Below the pieces are notes generated by a model. That model was not told the origin of the DNA. It made no database searches and was given only the letters and a program-made list of their open reading frames with translations. Shown piece after piece: positions 24,195 to 34,882 of a stretch of 64,000 nt of DNA. Position 1 is the first letter of the stretch. The number at the start of each line of letters is the position of its first letter. Origin of the DNA: Quillaja saponaria (Eukaryota; Streptophyta; Magnoliopsida; Fabales; Quillajaceae); the NCBI GenBank assembly GCA_029379385.1, contig CM055605.1:14791001-14855000 (forward strand). The letters run 5' to 3'. A program made the position numbers and the translations under genes.

Positions 24195-25833
24195 CTAAAT
24201 GAGTCCATCCCACAAGCACTCTGTTCGAACTTTGCCACTACTCACAAGTCCCTCAATTTCCTTAGGAGGGTTCAAACCCAGATTACGAGCACGCTCCCAC
24301 CGTTCCAGTCTGGTCAACCCCAGGCACGGTCCATATGTCATGTTCATATCAAATTTCCTCAACAAATCCTCATTGGCATCATAGTCATCTATCAAACAAG
24401 AAGACAAGTAAAACAATTATTGTTACGCATGCTGATCCATACAAGACCATTTAAGCAATACAAATATACAATTCAATCCACAACATTACTTATATGGAAA
24501 CTTAGGGTATGCCACTAATCCATTTTGTTGGTGAGAGAACAAAAGGAAGTACGAGAAAATTAAAGATGACAGCAAACTCATTTGGCTTCAAGTTTCCAAT
24601 ACTAATTCAGAATATGTAGTTAAATATTCTTCTCTTCCAATAAATTTTAAATCAAATGCTTACTAGTAAGATCAGAAAAATATTTTTTCTAAGCTTTCAA
24701 GGCAATGGGTTACAAAAAAAAATGAGAGAGATATCATTTTACATATATTCTTGTGAAATTTTCACTTAAACAACAGGTGGTTACACCAATTTTCACTCTC
24801 CAAATGTGGTTTTCGAGCTATTAAAATGACAGCCTATGGTCCCTGCACTTAATAAACTATTCACCCTCTAATTAATTTGCTCAATTTCGTCCATCTCAAT
24901 AGAAGAAAAATTGCGTTGAGGGCAAATGTAACACATTTAAATATACTAACTTCAGTATCAACCTCATTTCTTCCTCATATGTGAACTTTAATACATCATA
25001 AATGTAAGATATTTTCCATATTTGAACTATATTAAAGCTGAAGTCAGGTAAGATTCAATTATGATAGAGAAATTGAGCTGATTTGTAAACTACAGAATTT
25101 AGACATAAAAGATTATCCATAAAAATTTTCTGTTACTAGGGGGGAATATTGATAATAATTGATAACAGCACAAAACATGTGGGTAATTTGATAATGCAAA
25201 AACAGTAGTTGGCTAAAGTGAAAGCCATCAACCACAACTGGGCAAAGAGATGTTTACCATTTATTACTCCTGAAAATAATTTAAATAGACTCTTAGTCTT
25301 ACATTATCTCTTGGTACATATACCCATTAGCCAACAGACAGCAATACAAGTTTCTAAATTTCAGAATTTGAAAATCACCTTATTGTTCTATTACAAAACA
25401 CAAAAGAAATTACACAATGAACAAATCAAAATTTCACGTTTATTTTTCCATAAACACAGCTATAGACAATCAACAACTTAAAAAAAAAAAAAAAAAAAAA
25501 TTATTGACAAGAAATTTGAAAAGAAAAATCCAATTTGGAACCCTAAACGAACAAGATCCCATGATTTAATGAGCGATGAAAGAAAAGCATAATAATAACC
25601 ATACAGAAAAGAAATAACAACAAACTTAAAGAGAGATAAAGAAGACCTTTAAGATCAGGGACGCCATGGGAGATTAGGGCAGGCGATTGACTGATGTCGG
25701 ATCCAAAAGTCGCAGCTTTCCTCGGCGATTTCTTAGTAGTCGTTGAAGATATTGAAGACTTATTCTTAGAAGAAGATTTTGTGTTCTTCCTCTGTTTGTA
25801 GAAACCCTTCATGCTTCCTCTTGGCATCTCCAT
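24195..25833 (-). CDS. POLD4: DNA polymerase delta subunit 4 (p12-like), two exons
   Basis: Exon 1 is 25833-25647 and exon 2 is 24388-24195, split by a 1258-base phase-1 GT-AG intron (donor AAAG/GTCTTC, acceptor TTTGATAG/ATGAC). The 126-residue product is the small accessory subunit of replicative DNA polymerase delta, expected in the nucleus, where it stabilises the holoenzyme and contacts PCNA. Residues 1-45 are basic and Ser/Lys-rich and begin MEMPRGSMKGFYKQRK; MKGFYKQRK could serve as the PCNA contact (inference). The core carries the family signature: ALISHG, then an acidic DDYDANEDLLRKFD, then YGPCLGLTRLERWERA and LGLNPPKEI, ending CLWDGLI. Length and exon phase suit plant homologues and there are no stops or frameshifts. 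The ATG at 25833 is chosen as the first in frame; MKGF could also start at residue 8. Confidence 0.95.
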
Positions 25834-26870
25834 CTTTCTCTCTCTATCTCTAGTCCAGTATTCAAATTTTGAATTCTATTCCTTTCTTCTTCTTTTAGGA
25901 CACGGTTTACGTTTTTAATTCGTAAGGAGGACCCGTTTTCCTTTTTTCTTTATTTATGAAGAGGGACCTCCTAACACTTGTATTTTCTATTTTTCCCAAA
26001 CATTTAATACTATTGTAATTTCTAAAACTAAATTTTTAAAATCACATCCTTCTACTATAAAATATTGGAATAGACTATTTTACTCCTCATTAAATTAAAA
26101 TGCCACACCAGTGCAAGTGTTTAATACTCTGTTCTCTCTCTTATAACTTCTATGAATCAAGAAATGGTATGTCACCATTGATACCTAGCTTTTAGAGTGG
26201 CTATGAAGCCGAGTCGTTTAAGTCATAAGATTAAGGTTGAGTTCGGTGATATTTTTTAAGAGAGTATAGTAGTTTTAAGTCATAGAACTTTAAAATTATT
26301 TGGTTAATTTTTTTTTTTATATAGATGTTACTTCTATTGCATTTAAAATTTAGCTATAACTTTTCAATATTAAAAATATAAAAATCATCTTATTAATATT
26401 AAGAAATTTTAATATATCTTTAATTAATTTATAAACCATCTAATTTCTCTCCCCAAATTTATTTCAAGCCTTTCCTATTTTTTCCTTCATCTTCTATTTT
26501 CTCTTCCCTCCAAAATAAAATGTTTCCTGTTATTATTATTATTATTTTTTTAATCTTCCCTCCAAGTTTAAAATTTTTCAACCACCATATAAAATTGGGC
26601 TATAGAGCATCTTTCTTTGCTTTAAGCTTAAAAAATATTTTCACTCCAAAAGAGCAAATATGTATAACAACAGTTACAAGCAATGTGATTTATTGAAAAA
26701 TAGTAATATTAGTGTTGTTTACAAAGTAACATTTAGTATTTCACATTCCCCAAATATATAATGTTACAAGAAAATATTTAATTTACTTTTTAATTTTTAG
26801 TAAATTTGTTGAGAAGAAGAATATATATTTATATATGTATATTACCAAATTGAAGGCTGGTGAGGCCCTA
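25834..26870. other. POLD4 upstream region and AT-rich spacer
   Basis: Read toward POLD4, the 25 bases before the ATG are GA-rich (GAGATAGAGAGAGAAAG), as in many plant 5' leaders. No clear TATA box is visible in the first 150 bases. The remainder to 26870 is AT-rich with no gene. Confidence 0.45.
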
Positions 26871-26939
26871 GAGCGGAGGAACATCACGGGGGTAGTGAAA
26901 TAAGGAGCAGCAGGACTGCTAAGGGGATTATGCTATGCA

Positions 26940-27105
26940 ATGCATAAATTAAAGATAAAAATGTAAGACATAAATTAAAGGGAGGAGAAATAGTAGTAGT
27001 CTGCATGCAAATCCGAGGAAGGAAAATGTATAAATTAAAAAGGAGGGAGAAGTGGCGGTAATCCGCACTCTAATCCGAGGAAGGGAAATGCATAAATTAA
27101 AGACA
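26940..27105. repeat. Two tandem units of about 75 bp
   Basis: The units share GGAGAA(A/G)T, a (G/A)TCYGCA block, AATCCGAGGAAGG and ATAAATTAAA, at about 26960-27020 and 27037-27102. They lie just downstream of the pararetrovirus second ORF and may be part of its non-coding region; this is inferred from position only. Confidence 0.55.
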
Positions 27106-27408
27106 AAAAAATGTCATTGGCATTTTTCAAATCAGAATTCTACAAGTAAAAAATAACTCTAGAGAAATACCTAAGGAAGCTCTCAAACTAATTCTTAGAA
27201 TTCTCTGAAATGAAAAAACTTATTTGAATAAGACACGCAACTCTTTTCAAATAAAAAAAATTAAAATTTACTGTTTTGAATAATAACTGTTATAGTAAAA
27301 AGTTATAGTAAAATACTATAATGTTCTGTGTTATAACAATAATATGCTGCAACTTACTACAATAACTGCTACAATAATTCACTGAAAATTACAAAATTTT
27401 TTACTGTT

Positions 27409-28662
27409 TTAGCCATATTCAAGGTTGATGCCATAACAATCATCTTCATTGGATTGGGCATAGTCAGCAGAACCATTTCTTGAAGCTCTAGAAGAGGAAC
27501 TGGAAACTAGTTTTCTATTGACTTTTTGAAGGGTAGAGGTAATTTCATCATCAACATGTTCTTCTGCTTGTAACAGTTAAACCATGGTTTTGAGATTCTG
27601 AAGATATTCCTATCTGTTTGAACAAGAAACTTGAAGGGTAGAGGTAATTTCATCATCAACATGTTCTTCTGCTTGTAACAGTTAAACCATGGTTTTGAGA
27701 TTCTGAAGATATTCCTATCTGTTTGAACAAGAAACTTGAAGGGTAGAGGTAATTTCATCATCAACATGTTCTTCTGCTTGTAACAGTTAAACCATGGTTT
27801 TGAGATTCTGAAGATATTCCTATCTGTTTGAACAAGAAACTAGCTTGGCTGAAATCTGGGATTTCTACTGTAAAAATTAAGTGACTTATAGATGAGATTT
27901 TTTTAGAAATTGGGGATTTTACTAGAGCCAATTTCTGATTGAAGTGGCATAAGCTTTTAAGGCATTAAAAATTGTCCACCATTTTGTTGAGCCTTGCCTG
28001 AGAAGGGGAGGTAATTTTTGCAAAGGAACTTGATGACCACGGAAGTTTTTGAGGTACTTGTATTGCCAAGCATAAATCTATACTAGTGCAAATTTTGAGA
28101 AGAAATGTAGTAGAGTAGGATTATGGTCAGATATATTGAAATGTTTATCAAAATAAAGTATGACATTGGCTACTTCATCTAGAAATTTTTTTGTACAATG
28201 GCCATATAGAGACTACTACTAGAAGAACTAATGAGAGAAGTTATAGTGGACTTTACTTTCGAAAAATATAAGCCATGAATGCTTATAATCATTATTTTAG
28301 AAATTGAAAACATTGTACCAGGCAGTTTGATAATCCTAGTAATTGTAGCCAATAGGATCAAATGGCTAGGAGAATTTGCAGGTTTTGAAAATATTGGTTT
28401 TCCAGTCTAAAAGACGAATTATCTTTAGGATTTGAATTGTGAAATGCGTAGTGAAATTAGCATCTGATTTTGACTTATAATGTTTGATAGCAACATAATC
28501 ACTGTTAACCACAATAAATTCATAATACTTCTGGGTTTTTGAAATGTCTATGGGCATAAAATGCCAATTTGGTGGAAAAATTATTTGATGAATTGATTGG
28601 AGATTATTAGTTAAAAGTTGAGGTTCCATTTGAAGAATAGTTTGGGTCGGAGAAATTGGCAC
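27409..28662 (-). pseudogene. Endogenous pararetrovirus ORF2-like protein, decayed
   Basis: A broken frame runs from MPISPTQTILQ (28662) to a stop at 27409-27411. Recognisable segments in order are YYEFIVVNSDYVAIKHYKS, a THFTIQILKI region, PFDPIGYNY with YQTAWYNVF, YKHSWLIFF, a Trp/Phe-rich FSKFALV stretch, and a Ser-rich acidic tail. This order is typical of the second ORF, of unknown function, found downstream of the polyprotein in florendovirus-like endogenous caulimovirids. The position after RNase H on the same strand agrees. In-frame stops lie at several points, and a 105-bp segment near the 3' end is triplicated. The copy is non-functional. Confidence 0.65.
27525..27841. repeat. Three 105-bp tandem units inside a dead ORF
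   Basis: Units start at GAAGGGTAGAGG (27528, 27633, 27738) and appear identical over at least 95 bases each. The period of 105 is 35 codons and keeps the frame of the pararetrovirus ORF. Each unit carries the same in-frame TAG and TAA. Confidence 0.9.
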
Positions 28663-29059
28663 ATAGAAGATTATGGTTTTTGAGAAAAAATTAGAGAAGT
28701 TTTAGAGACAAGTTTCTTACCTAAATGTATCGTTGTCACTGATTGGGCTAGCTGGGTGATAGCCTAAGCGAGATCTTCTTGATTGAATTAGATCTAATCT
28801 TTTGAATTGGAAGGGGTAACTAACTTGAATTGCTCTTTGTCAGCAATTTCTACCCAAAATTGCTTTGAAAGGACCAAAAGGTTTTTGGATTGATTGCTGG
28901 ATTGCTAAAAGTGTCTCTATGGGAAAGGCATAAGACTCTTTGGATTGCTTTTGAATTGATTGGGCTAAGAAATTGGATGGTCCCTCTTTAGATTAGGTTT
29001 TTGATTTTGGAGGAGGTTCAACATCTTTTTTTTTTTTTTTTTTTTTTTTGAGGCATATT
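28663..29059. other. Linker between pararetrovirus RNase H and ORF2
   Basis: Minus-strand sequence between the end of RNase H and the first supported Met of ORF2. Fragments such as LAIQQSIQKPF suggest it belongs to the viral unit. It holds a T tract of about 24 bases at 29026-29049. Confidence 0.45.
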
Positions 29060-30640
29060 ATCTACCCTACAAGAATTCTCGAGTAAGATAATCGGGAATA
29101 GAATTGGAAATACCTTTGATGTATTTAATCTCAAAATAAAAAGAAGATATAATTGCTTGTCAACGAACACAAATCTGTTTTGATGCTAGATTTTAAACAT
29201 ATTTTTTGTAAAACTTCTTTTGCAGATTTGTAATCGACTTTGACCAAAAACTTTTAATTTAGTAAATCATTTTGAAATTTGGAAATGAATAAAACAATTG
29301 CTAAAATCTGTTTTTTGATGGTATAATAGTTTTATTATGCAGAATTTCAATGTTTGAATGCATATGGAACGCACCAAGGACCAATCCATTTATTCTGAGG
29401 GGTCATCGGCTAACCCTAAATCTGAAATAGATATTGAAAGAGTAAATATTCGCCCGCGAATGATATATTGTTTGCCATTGATGGATTGTTTAAGAATGCC
29501 ACCATAACCAATGTTTAAGGCATCAGTTTCAACAATTTTAAAAGCTTTAGGATCATGAAGATATAAACATGGTAATATTTTTATGAATGTCAGACCAGGG
29601 AGGGAGATCAATCCTAAGTCTGTCATACAAGGTTTAATAAGATTACTGACTCTTAAAAAGAAATCAGAAACATAATGGAGGCAACCTAGTAATCTTTGCA
29701 ATAGAGTTTTGTCAATAATGTGATCAGGAAATTTGTCAGCGAATTGAATAGCCTGTTCAATTAGAGTGATAGTTCTGTGGTGAATGTTGTGACCAAGAAA
29801 CTTGATTGTTATTTGAAAAAGACTGATTTTTAGTTCTGAAAACAACCAAACTATTTTGTTTTATAATATCAAAGAAAATATTGAGATGTTTGAAATATTC
29901 ATCAATATTTTGTGAGAAGATTAAAACATCATCAATATAAACAATGATGAATTTTGTATAAGGATTAAAAATATCGTTTATGATTCTTTGAAATTCAGAA
30001 GGAGCATTTTTAATCTGAAAGGTATTACATTCCGTTTGTATTGACCAAAAGGAACTGTAAAAGCTATTTTATATCATCATATTTTTTTATTTGAATTTGC
30101 CAAAAACCTAATTTTAAATAAAATTTAAAAATAGTTTTGAAGAGTATAAACAATTGAGAAGATCTTTTTATTAATAATAGGATAGCTAATGCATGGAAGA
30201 GGTTGATTGAGAAGCTTGTAATTGATAATTAAACAGGGAGTACCACGTTCAATATTTGCATTTTTATTTTCATAAAAAGTAGAACAAAATCAAAGACTTT
30301 TGCTCTTGCAGATTATTCCTTTGGAAAGAAGATTTTTAATTTATTTTTAACAAAAATCAAGTAGTTCTTGATTCATCTGTATTGGACGGGCTTTTATAGG
30401 AATTTGTCTTTTATAAAATTTTTTTTCATAAGGAAGATCTACCATGTGATATTTTCTTTTCCAAAAAGCATTTGAAAGATTATAATATATTTGTATCTGG
30501 ATTTTTTTTTTTCAAATATTTTTATTTTGTTATTGATAGTTGAATCATTGAGTTGTCTTTTTATTCTTTTAAAAGAAATTTCATCAGAAAGAAAATTGTT
30601 TTGTTTTTGTTTAGTTTCAATAAGATTGAGATTCTAAAAG
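29060..30640 (-). pseudogene. Endogenous pararetrovirus reverse transcriptase and RNase H, decayed
   Basis: This is a caulimovirid polymerase, which copies pregenomic RNA into DNA. The RT active-site motif YIDD is intact at 29928-29939, followed by VLIFSQNIDEYFKHL. The frame at 29390-29845 covers the thumb and connection region (IKFLGHNIHH, QFADKFPD, LQRLLGCLHY). RNase H follows with IVETDALNIGYGGILKQ and, near 29060-29300, a decayed YIKGISNSIPDYLTREFL ending. Upstream RT fingers are present but broken by stops and at least one frameshift. It is continuous with the protease upstream and the second ORF downstream, all on the minus strand. The best fit is a florendovirus-like lineage; petuvirus-like is the alternative. 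Confidence 0.8.
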
Positions 30641-31043
30641 TAAATTTTTTAAGAAAAGGGAAGGAAATGGTTTGATCCATAATTTCTTTGAATATTCTAT
30701 TATTTATCCAAAAAGGACCTAATTGTCTAATGAAATCAGTACCTAAGATGACTAGGTTTGTAATCTTTTTGGCAAGAAGAAATGTTATTGAAATCTGTAA
30801 GGGAAAGTTTTCAATTATTACATTGGAACATTTGTAATGAATTATGATCTTAGAACCATAAGCTGAAGTTAACTACTTAGAAATTTTTTCATAAAATTTT
30901 GTTAGAACTTGGCCTTTTAGGATACAGCTTGAATTTACTCTTGTATCAAATTGGGCAACTGTTTCGAGGACAAAAAATATTGCCTTAGATCTGAATATTA
31001 TATCTTGTGCAAAATTATATTTTTTTATTGATGGCATAAAAAA
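30641..31043 (-). pseudogene. Endogenous pararetrovirus protease, decayed (copy 1)
   Basis: The minus strand encodes VAQFDTRVNSSCILKGQVLTKFYEK, followed after stops by a TSAYGSK segment and LAKKITNLVILGTDFIRQLGPFW. This is the pepsin-like retroviral protease upstream of RT. The catalytic D-[TS]-G triplet is DTR here, so the enzyme would be dead even without its stops. The second copy, on the plus strand near 34810, keeps DTGA. Confidence 0.7.
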
Positions 31044-31314
31044 TACTCAAAGTGAGACCAATTGTTGGCAATAAGGTCTATTGAAGGGTGTGGTTAAACC
31101 CGTGTCAGGCAGTAAGTTCCAACTACCATAACTTGTTGAGTGTTTTATTGGCCAAATAAAGTTGTATGATTTTAGCAGGAATAAATCTTCAGATCTAATC
31201 CAGTCTAGTAAGCCAAGATTAATACTCATCCTTACACTCTTATAAAACATGAGGTTTTGATACTAAAGGGATGTGTTAGTATACCTATTGCTTTTTCCTC
31301 TCAATCTTTTAATT
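31044..31314. other. Joint region and leader between the two pararetrovirus parts
   Basis: This 270-base stretch separates the minus-strand protease from the plus-strand movement protein. On the plus strand it holds TTATAAAAC (31232) and then GGTTTTGATACTAAAGG (31252). The second may be a decayed version of the TGGTATCAGAGC primer site used by caulimovirids, although the match is poor. It probably represents viral leader. Confidence 0.35.
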
Positions 31315-32745
31315 ATGTTTAGATCTTTTTCCTACTCTTCTCTCACTTCTTCTTCTCCTGAATCTTCTCTTCAATCAAACAAAATTTTTAAATAAGAAAT
31401 CAATTTTGAAGAAATCTCTCAATCTATAAATAATTGGAAAATTTCAAAAATTTCATTAATTTCAAGCAATGAAATTTACAAACCTAATTCCATGGTCAAC
31501 CTCAAAAGTGACCATACTATTAAACTGTTGAACAAATAATTCTAATTGATTTTGATTGTGAAGAAATTTTTTTACTTTTAGACAAATTTTTAAAAATTTA
31601 TAAGCAAAAATATAATTATTTGCATCTTAGATACATATTGATTACAGTAAAACCTCTGACAAGAAAAGAACTTAACACCTAACACCTTTATTCTCTTATG
31701 TCTTTATGACTATCGTATGACTAACTTTCATGAATCTTTCTTAGGCTCGGTTGAAACTAGTCTCTGTAGTGATCCAATCTATTCCATTGTTTTCCAAACA
31801 TGGCAACCTCTTTGCAAAATAAAAACATTTTAGATTTTTTAGTCTTGAATGTTAAACTTTCAAATTTTAATATCAAATCTAGATATTTCCTAATAGCTTT
31901 AATCGATAGTATATAATATAAAGCAATGATATCTACTGTCACTTCAAAATCTTTACAAAGAAGAAAAGGAGAAACAGTAATGTTTTTAACTGATATTTCA
32001 AAAGCAAACGTTACTACTCCTAAATCAATCTTTTGGAAAGAAGTTAATCTTCCTGAAAAATAGACTCTTGATAAGGTTATGTCTGTTTAGGATCAAAAGC
32101 TCTCATCTATTTATGAGATTACTCAATAGCCCACAAGTAAAGTAGAAATCTCTTTTAATAGAACAAACAATCAAAAGAATTTTGGATCAACTTATCAAGA
32201 CTCAGCAAGAAATTTTTGTTCGTCTAGATACTCTTGTTCTTCAATTCCTTCAACTATTCATTTTCAAGATTTAGTAAACACATCTAGGATTCCTAGAGCT
32301 TTATACACTACATAAGATGATAATCAATCTGAATTAAATGATAAACTGGAAATTAATACAATTCAAACTATTTTTAAATCGATAAGGAATCATTTAGAAA
32401 ATATTTTTATCAAGAAAAACACAATCTTGAAAGAACTTGGTTTTTTGAAAAAATTTACTAGTTCTAAAAGACAAAAAATTCAAAACTTATATTACAAATT
32501 TATGGAAAATCATAAAATTCATATTTCATTCTTTGAATGGTTTGAAGTTTATACAAAGAAAAAGAGTATCAATTATATTTTCTCCAAATCCATAAATGTA
32601 AATATTCAAAAAACAAAAAATTGGATAACTTATAAAGATCAAGTTTTTAATTCAATTTTTCCTCCTCATAAATCCCTAAAAATTCCTGCAGAGAATCTTG
32701 CTTGGAAAAATGGTTTTAGTACCAGCAAATCATTTCAATACTAAA
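31315..32745 (+). pseudogene. Endogenous pararetrovirus movement protein and following coiled-coil region, decayed
   Basis: A likely start is the ATG at 31315 (MFRSFSYSSLTSSSPESSLQ). Across frames the 30K-type movement protein is recognisable: NTFILLCLYDYR, ESFLGSVETSLCSDPIYS, KNILDFLVLNVKL, RKGETVMFL and WKEVNLPEK. A Ser-rich region (DSARNFCSSRYSCSSIPST) follows. Then an intact 105-codon frame (32427-32744) contains ELGFLKKFTSSKRQKIQNLYY and HISFFEWFEVY. In related viruses this connects the movement protein to the coat region. Several stops and frameshifts make it a relic. Orientation is opposite to the RT part at 29060-31043. Confidence 0.75.
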
Positions 32746-34862
32746 GATTTAACTAAAACACTTAATTCCAAAGACATTCACTCTCTTTACAAACAAAATA
32801 ATTACACCAATTATTATTTGTAAGCTATAAGAGATCATCTCTTTGAGTCTTACTCCGAATCCAAATCTAATCTACAAAGTGAAAACCCTATTTTTACTCC
32901 TTACCAAATTCCCATAAAGATTGAAAAAGAATTAGGTTCTAGTTTGAAATCTTCTTCTCAACATGAACTTTTTCACACAATCTCTAAACAAATTATCCAA
33001 ATCGAAGAATAATATTGTTCCCGACACTCCTCAACTAACTAATTCTTCTCTTACAATTAATAATTTAAATGATGCGGTTTGTATCCAAACAAACTAATAA
33101 TTCTGGAAAAAAAATTTCAAAACAAAATTAATCTAATTCAAAATACCAATTGGCAAAAGTCGCAAAATTGTATTATCTTAGGGCTTCTCCTCATGACTTA
33201 GTCACAAAAGAAAAACCTCAGATAATCAATAATTCTTTCAGTGCAAACAATATCTATGAATGAAATATAGATGGCCAATCTAAATACAATATTCTTAATA
33301 TGTTGCAGCAAATGACCATGGTTAGTTCTGCTTATCAAATTTCTCATAATTGTCCTGAACAATTTATCCTTAATATTTTAATAACCAAGTTTACTGATTA
33401 ATTAAAAGGATGGTAGGATGAACACCTACTGAAGATGAGCAAAGCCAAATAAACTTGGCCATCAAAATTGATATTGAAAAAAATCATCTCCTCAACGAAG
33501 AAGGAAATCAAATTCAGGATTTCATAAATACTCTTATTTACGTTATCATAAAATATTTCATCAAAGATCTGTCTATATAGTGTGACAAATCTGCTGAACT
33601 CCTTTCCAATCTTAAGTGTCGAACCCTTGCTGACTTTAGGTGGTATAAAGATACATTCTTCACCAGAGTCTTCTCTAGGTCCGATAGTAATCAACCTTTT
33701 TGGAAAGAAAATTTCTAGCTGGTCTTTCTTGTTCTTTAGGAGACATAGTTAGAAAAAAATATGAAAAATTAAAAATGAAATTATCTTATATGAATAATTA
33801 ACTTATTGATAGCTTTGCAGTTATGTCTAGAAAGTTACTTTAAAAATCTGTCAACATGAACAAATTCAAAGACAATTAGCTAAAGAAAGATCTTTTAATC
33901 GTAAAGATTTAGGGAGTTTCTGTTCTTAATATAGTTTTGATTGTCCTCAAAGTTCAAATGAACTAAAAAAGAAACATCATTCTGAATCACCTAAAACTTA
34001 TGAAAAATCTTTCAAAAATAAAGGTGGCAAAAGAATTAACAAACACAGAAATCACAATGAGCTCCTCAATATTTTCAAAATAAAGATAAACTACCTGTTG
34101 TCTTAACAAACTAGGTCATATTGCAAAATACTGCAAAATTACAAAGAAAATCAAAACTTTAAATACTGATGAAGGTCTTCTAACTCAATTTGATTATCTT
34201 CAAATTGAAGATTCATCTGATAGTGAACCTCAGACCTCTTCTAATATTGAAGAGATCAACCAAATCGAAAATGATGACGAAACCTCTTCAGATTCATTTT
34301 CAAGAACTCTTGAATGTAATGTCCTCACTAGATAATAAGATTTTCTTTTTGAAGTCATTACTAACCTTCAAAATGTTGAAGATAAGAAAAATTATCTTTA
34401 CAAACTCAAAGAAATCCTAGAAACCCCATAAAAAACAAGCAAACCTCCTCACAATCTTCTGATAGTTGCTAACTCTTTTAATTTAAAAGATGTTTTATTC
34501 AGATTCAATTTTGAGAAGAAACTTGTAACTCTTCAAAAATTTTAACATGAAGTTTCAAAACTTAAAACTGAAGTCAAAGCTTTTAAAATTCAACAACAAG
34601 AAAATATTTCAGCAATCCAATTCTTGCAAAAAGAGAAGAAAAATCTGTCTTTTAAGACATCCTCATCAAAATATTATGAGTCTTCCTTTTCGGATGAAAA
34701 CTTAGATATTTCTAGTGACAATTTTCTCCATCTAATCACTCGGGTTAAATATCAAAAATGGTATATCCCAATTAAACTTATAATTGAAAAAACCTTTATC
34801 CTTTAAATAGTTACTCTGTTTGATACAGGAGCAGATTCAAGCTATATCTTGAAAGGACAAGT
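32746..34862 (+). pseudogene. Endogenous pararetrovirus coat region, zinc knuckle and protease start (copy 2)
   Basis: It continues from the movement protein with TLNSKDIHSLYKQNNYTNYY, a typical segment of these polyproteins. A coat-like region with many stops follows. Near 34095 a zinc knuckle is recognisable as CCLNKLGHIAKYC but has lost residues of the first Cys pair. Then come acidic and coiled-coil stretches, and a protease start with LFDTGADSSYILKGQ at 34813-34860, catalytic DTGA intact. Similarity ends at once in a TA microsatellite. No RT follows on this strand. Confidence 0.7.
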
Positions 34863-34882
34863 ATATATATATATATATATTT
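34861..34882. repeat. TA microsatellite at a pararetrovirus breakpoint
   Basis: A run of about ten TA units directly follows the protease segment and marks the end of viral similarity on the plus strand. Confidence 0.8.

Noticed and set aside
27507..27767. An 86-codon minus-strand frame with a repeated 35-residue unit
   Set aside because: It is an off-frame reading of the 105-bp tandem triplication. The frame that matches the viral ORF2 is a different one and contains stops.
31757..31942. Minus-strand 61-codon ORF
   Set aside because: It is antisense to the movement-protein segment that is recognisable on the plus strand.
33398..33694. Minus-strand 98-codon ORF
   Set aside because: It lies antisense to the viral coat region and resembles nothing.
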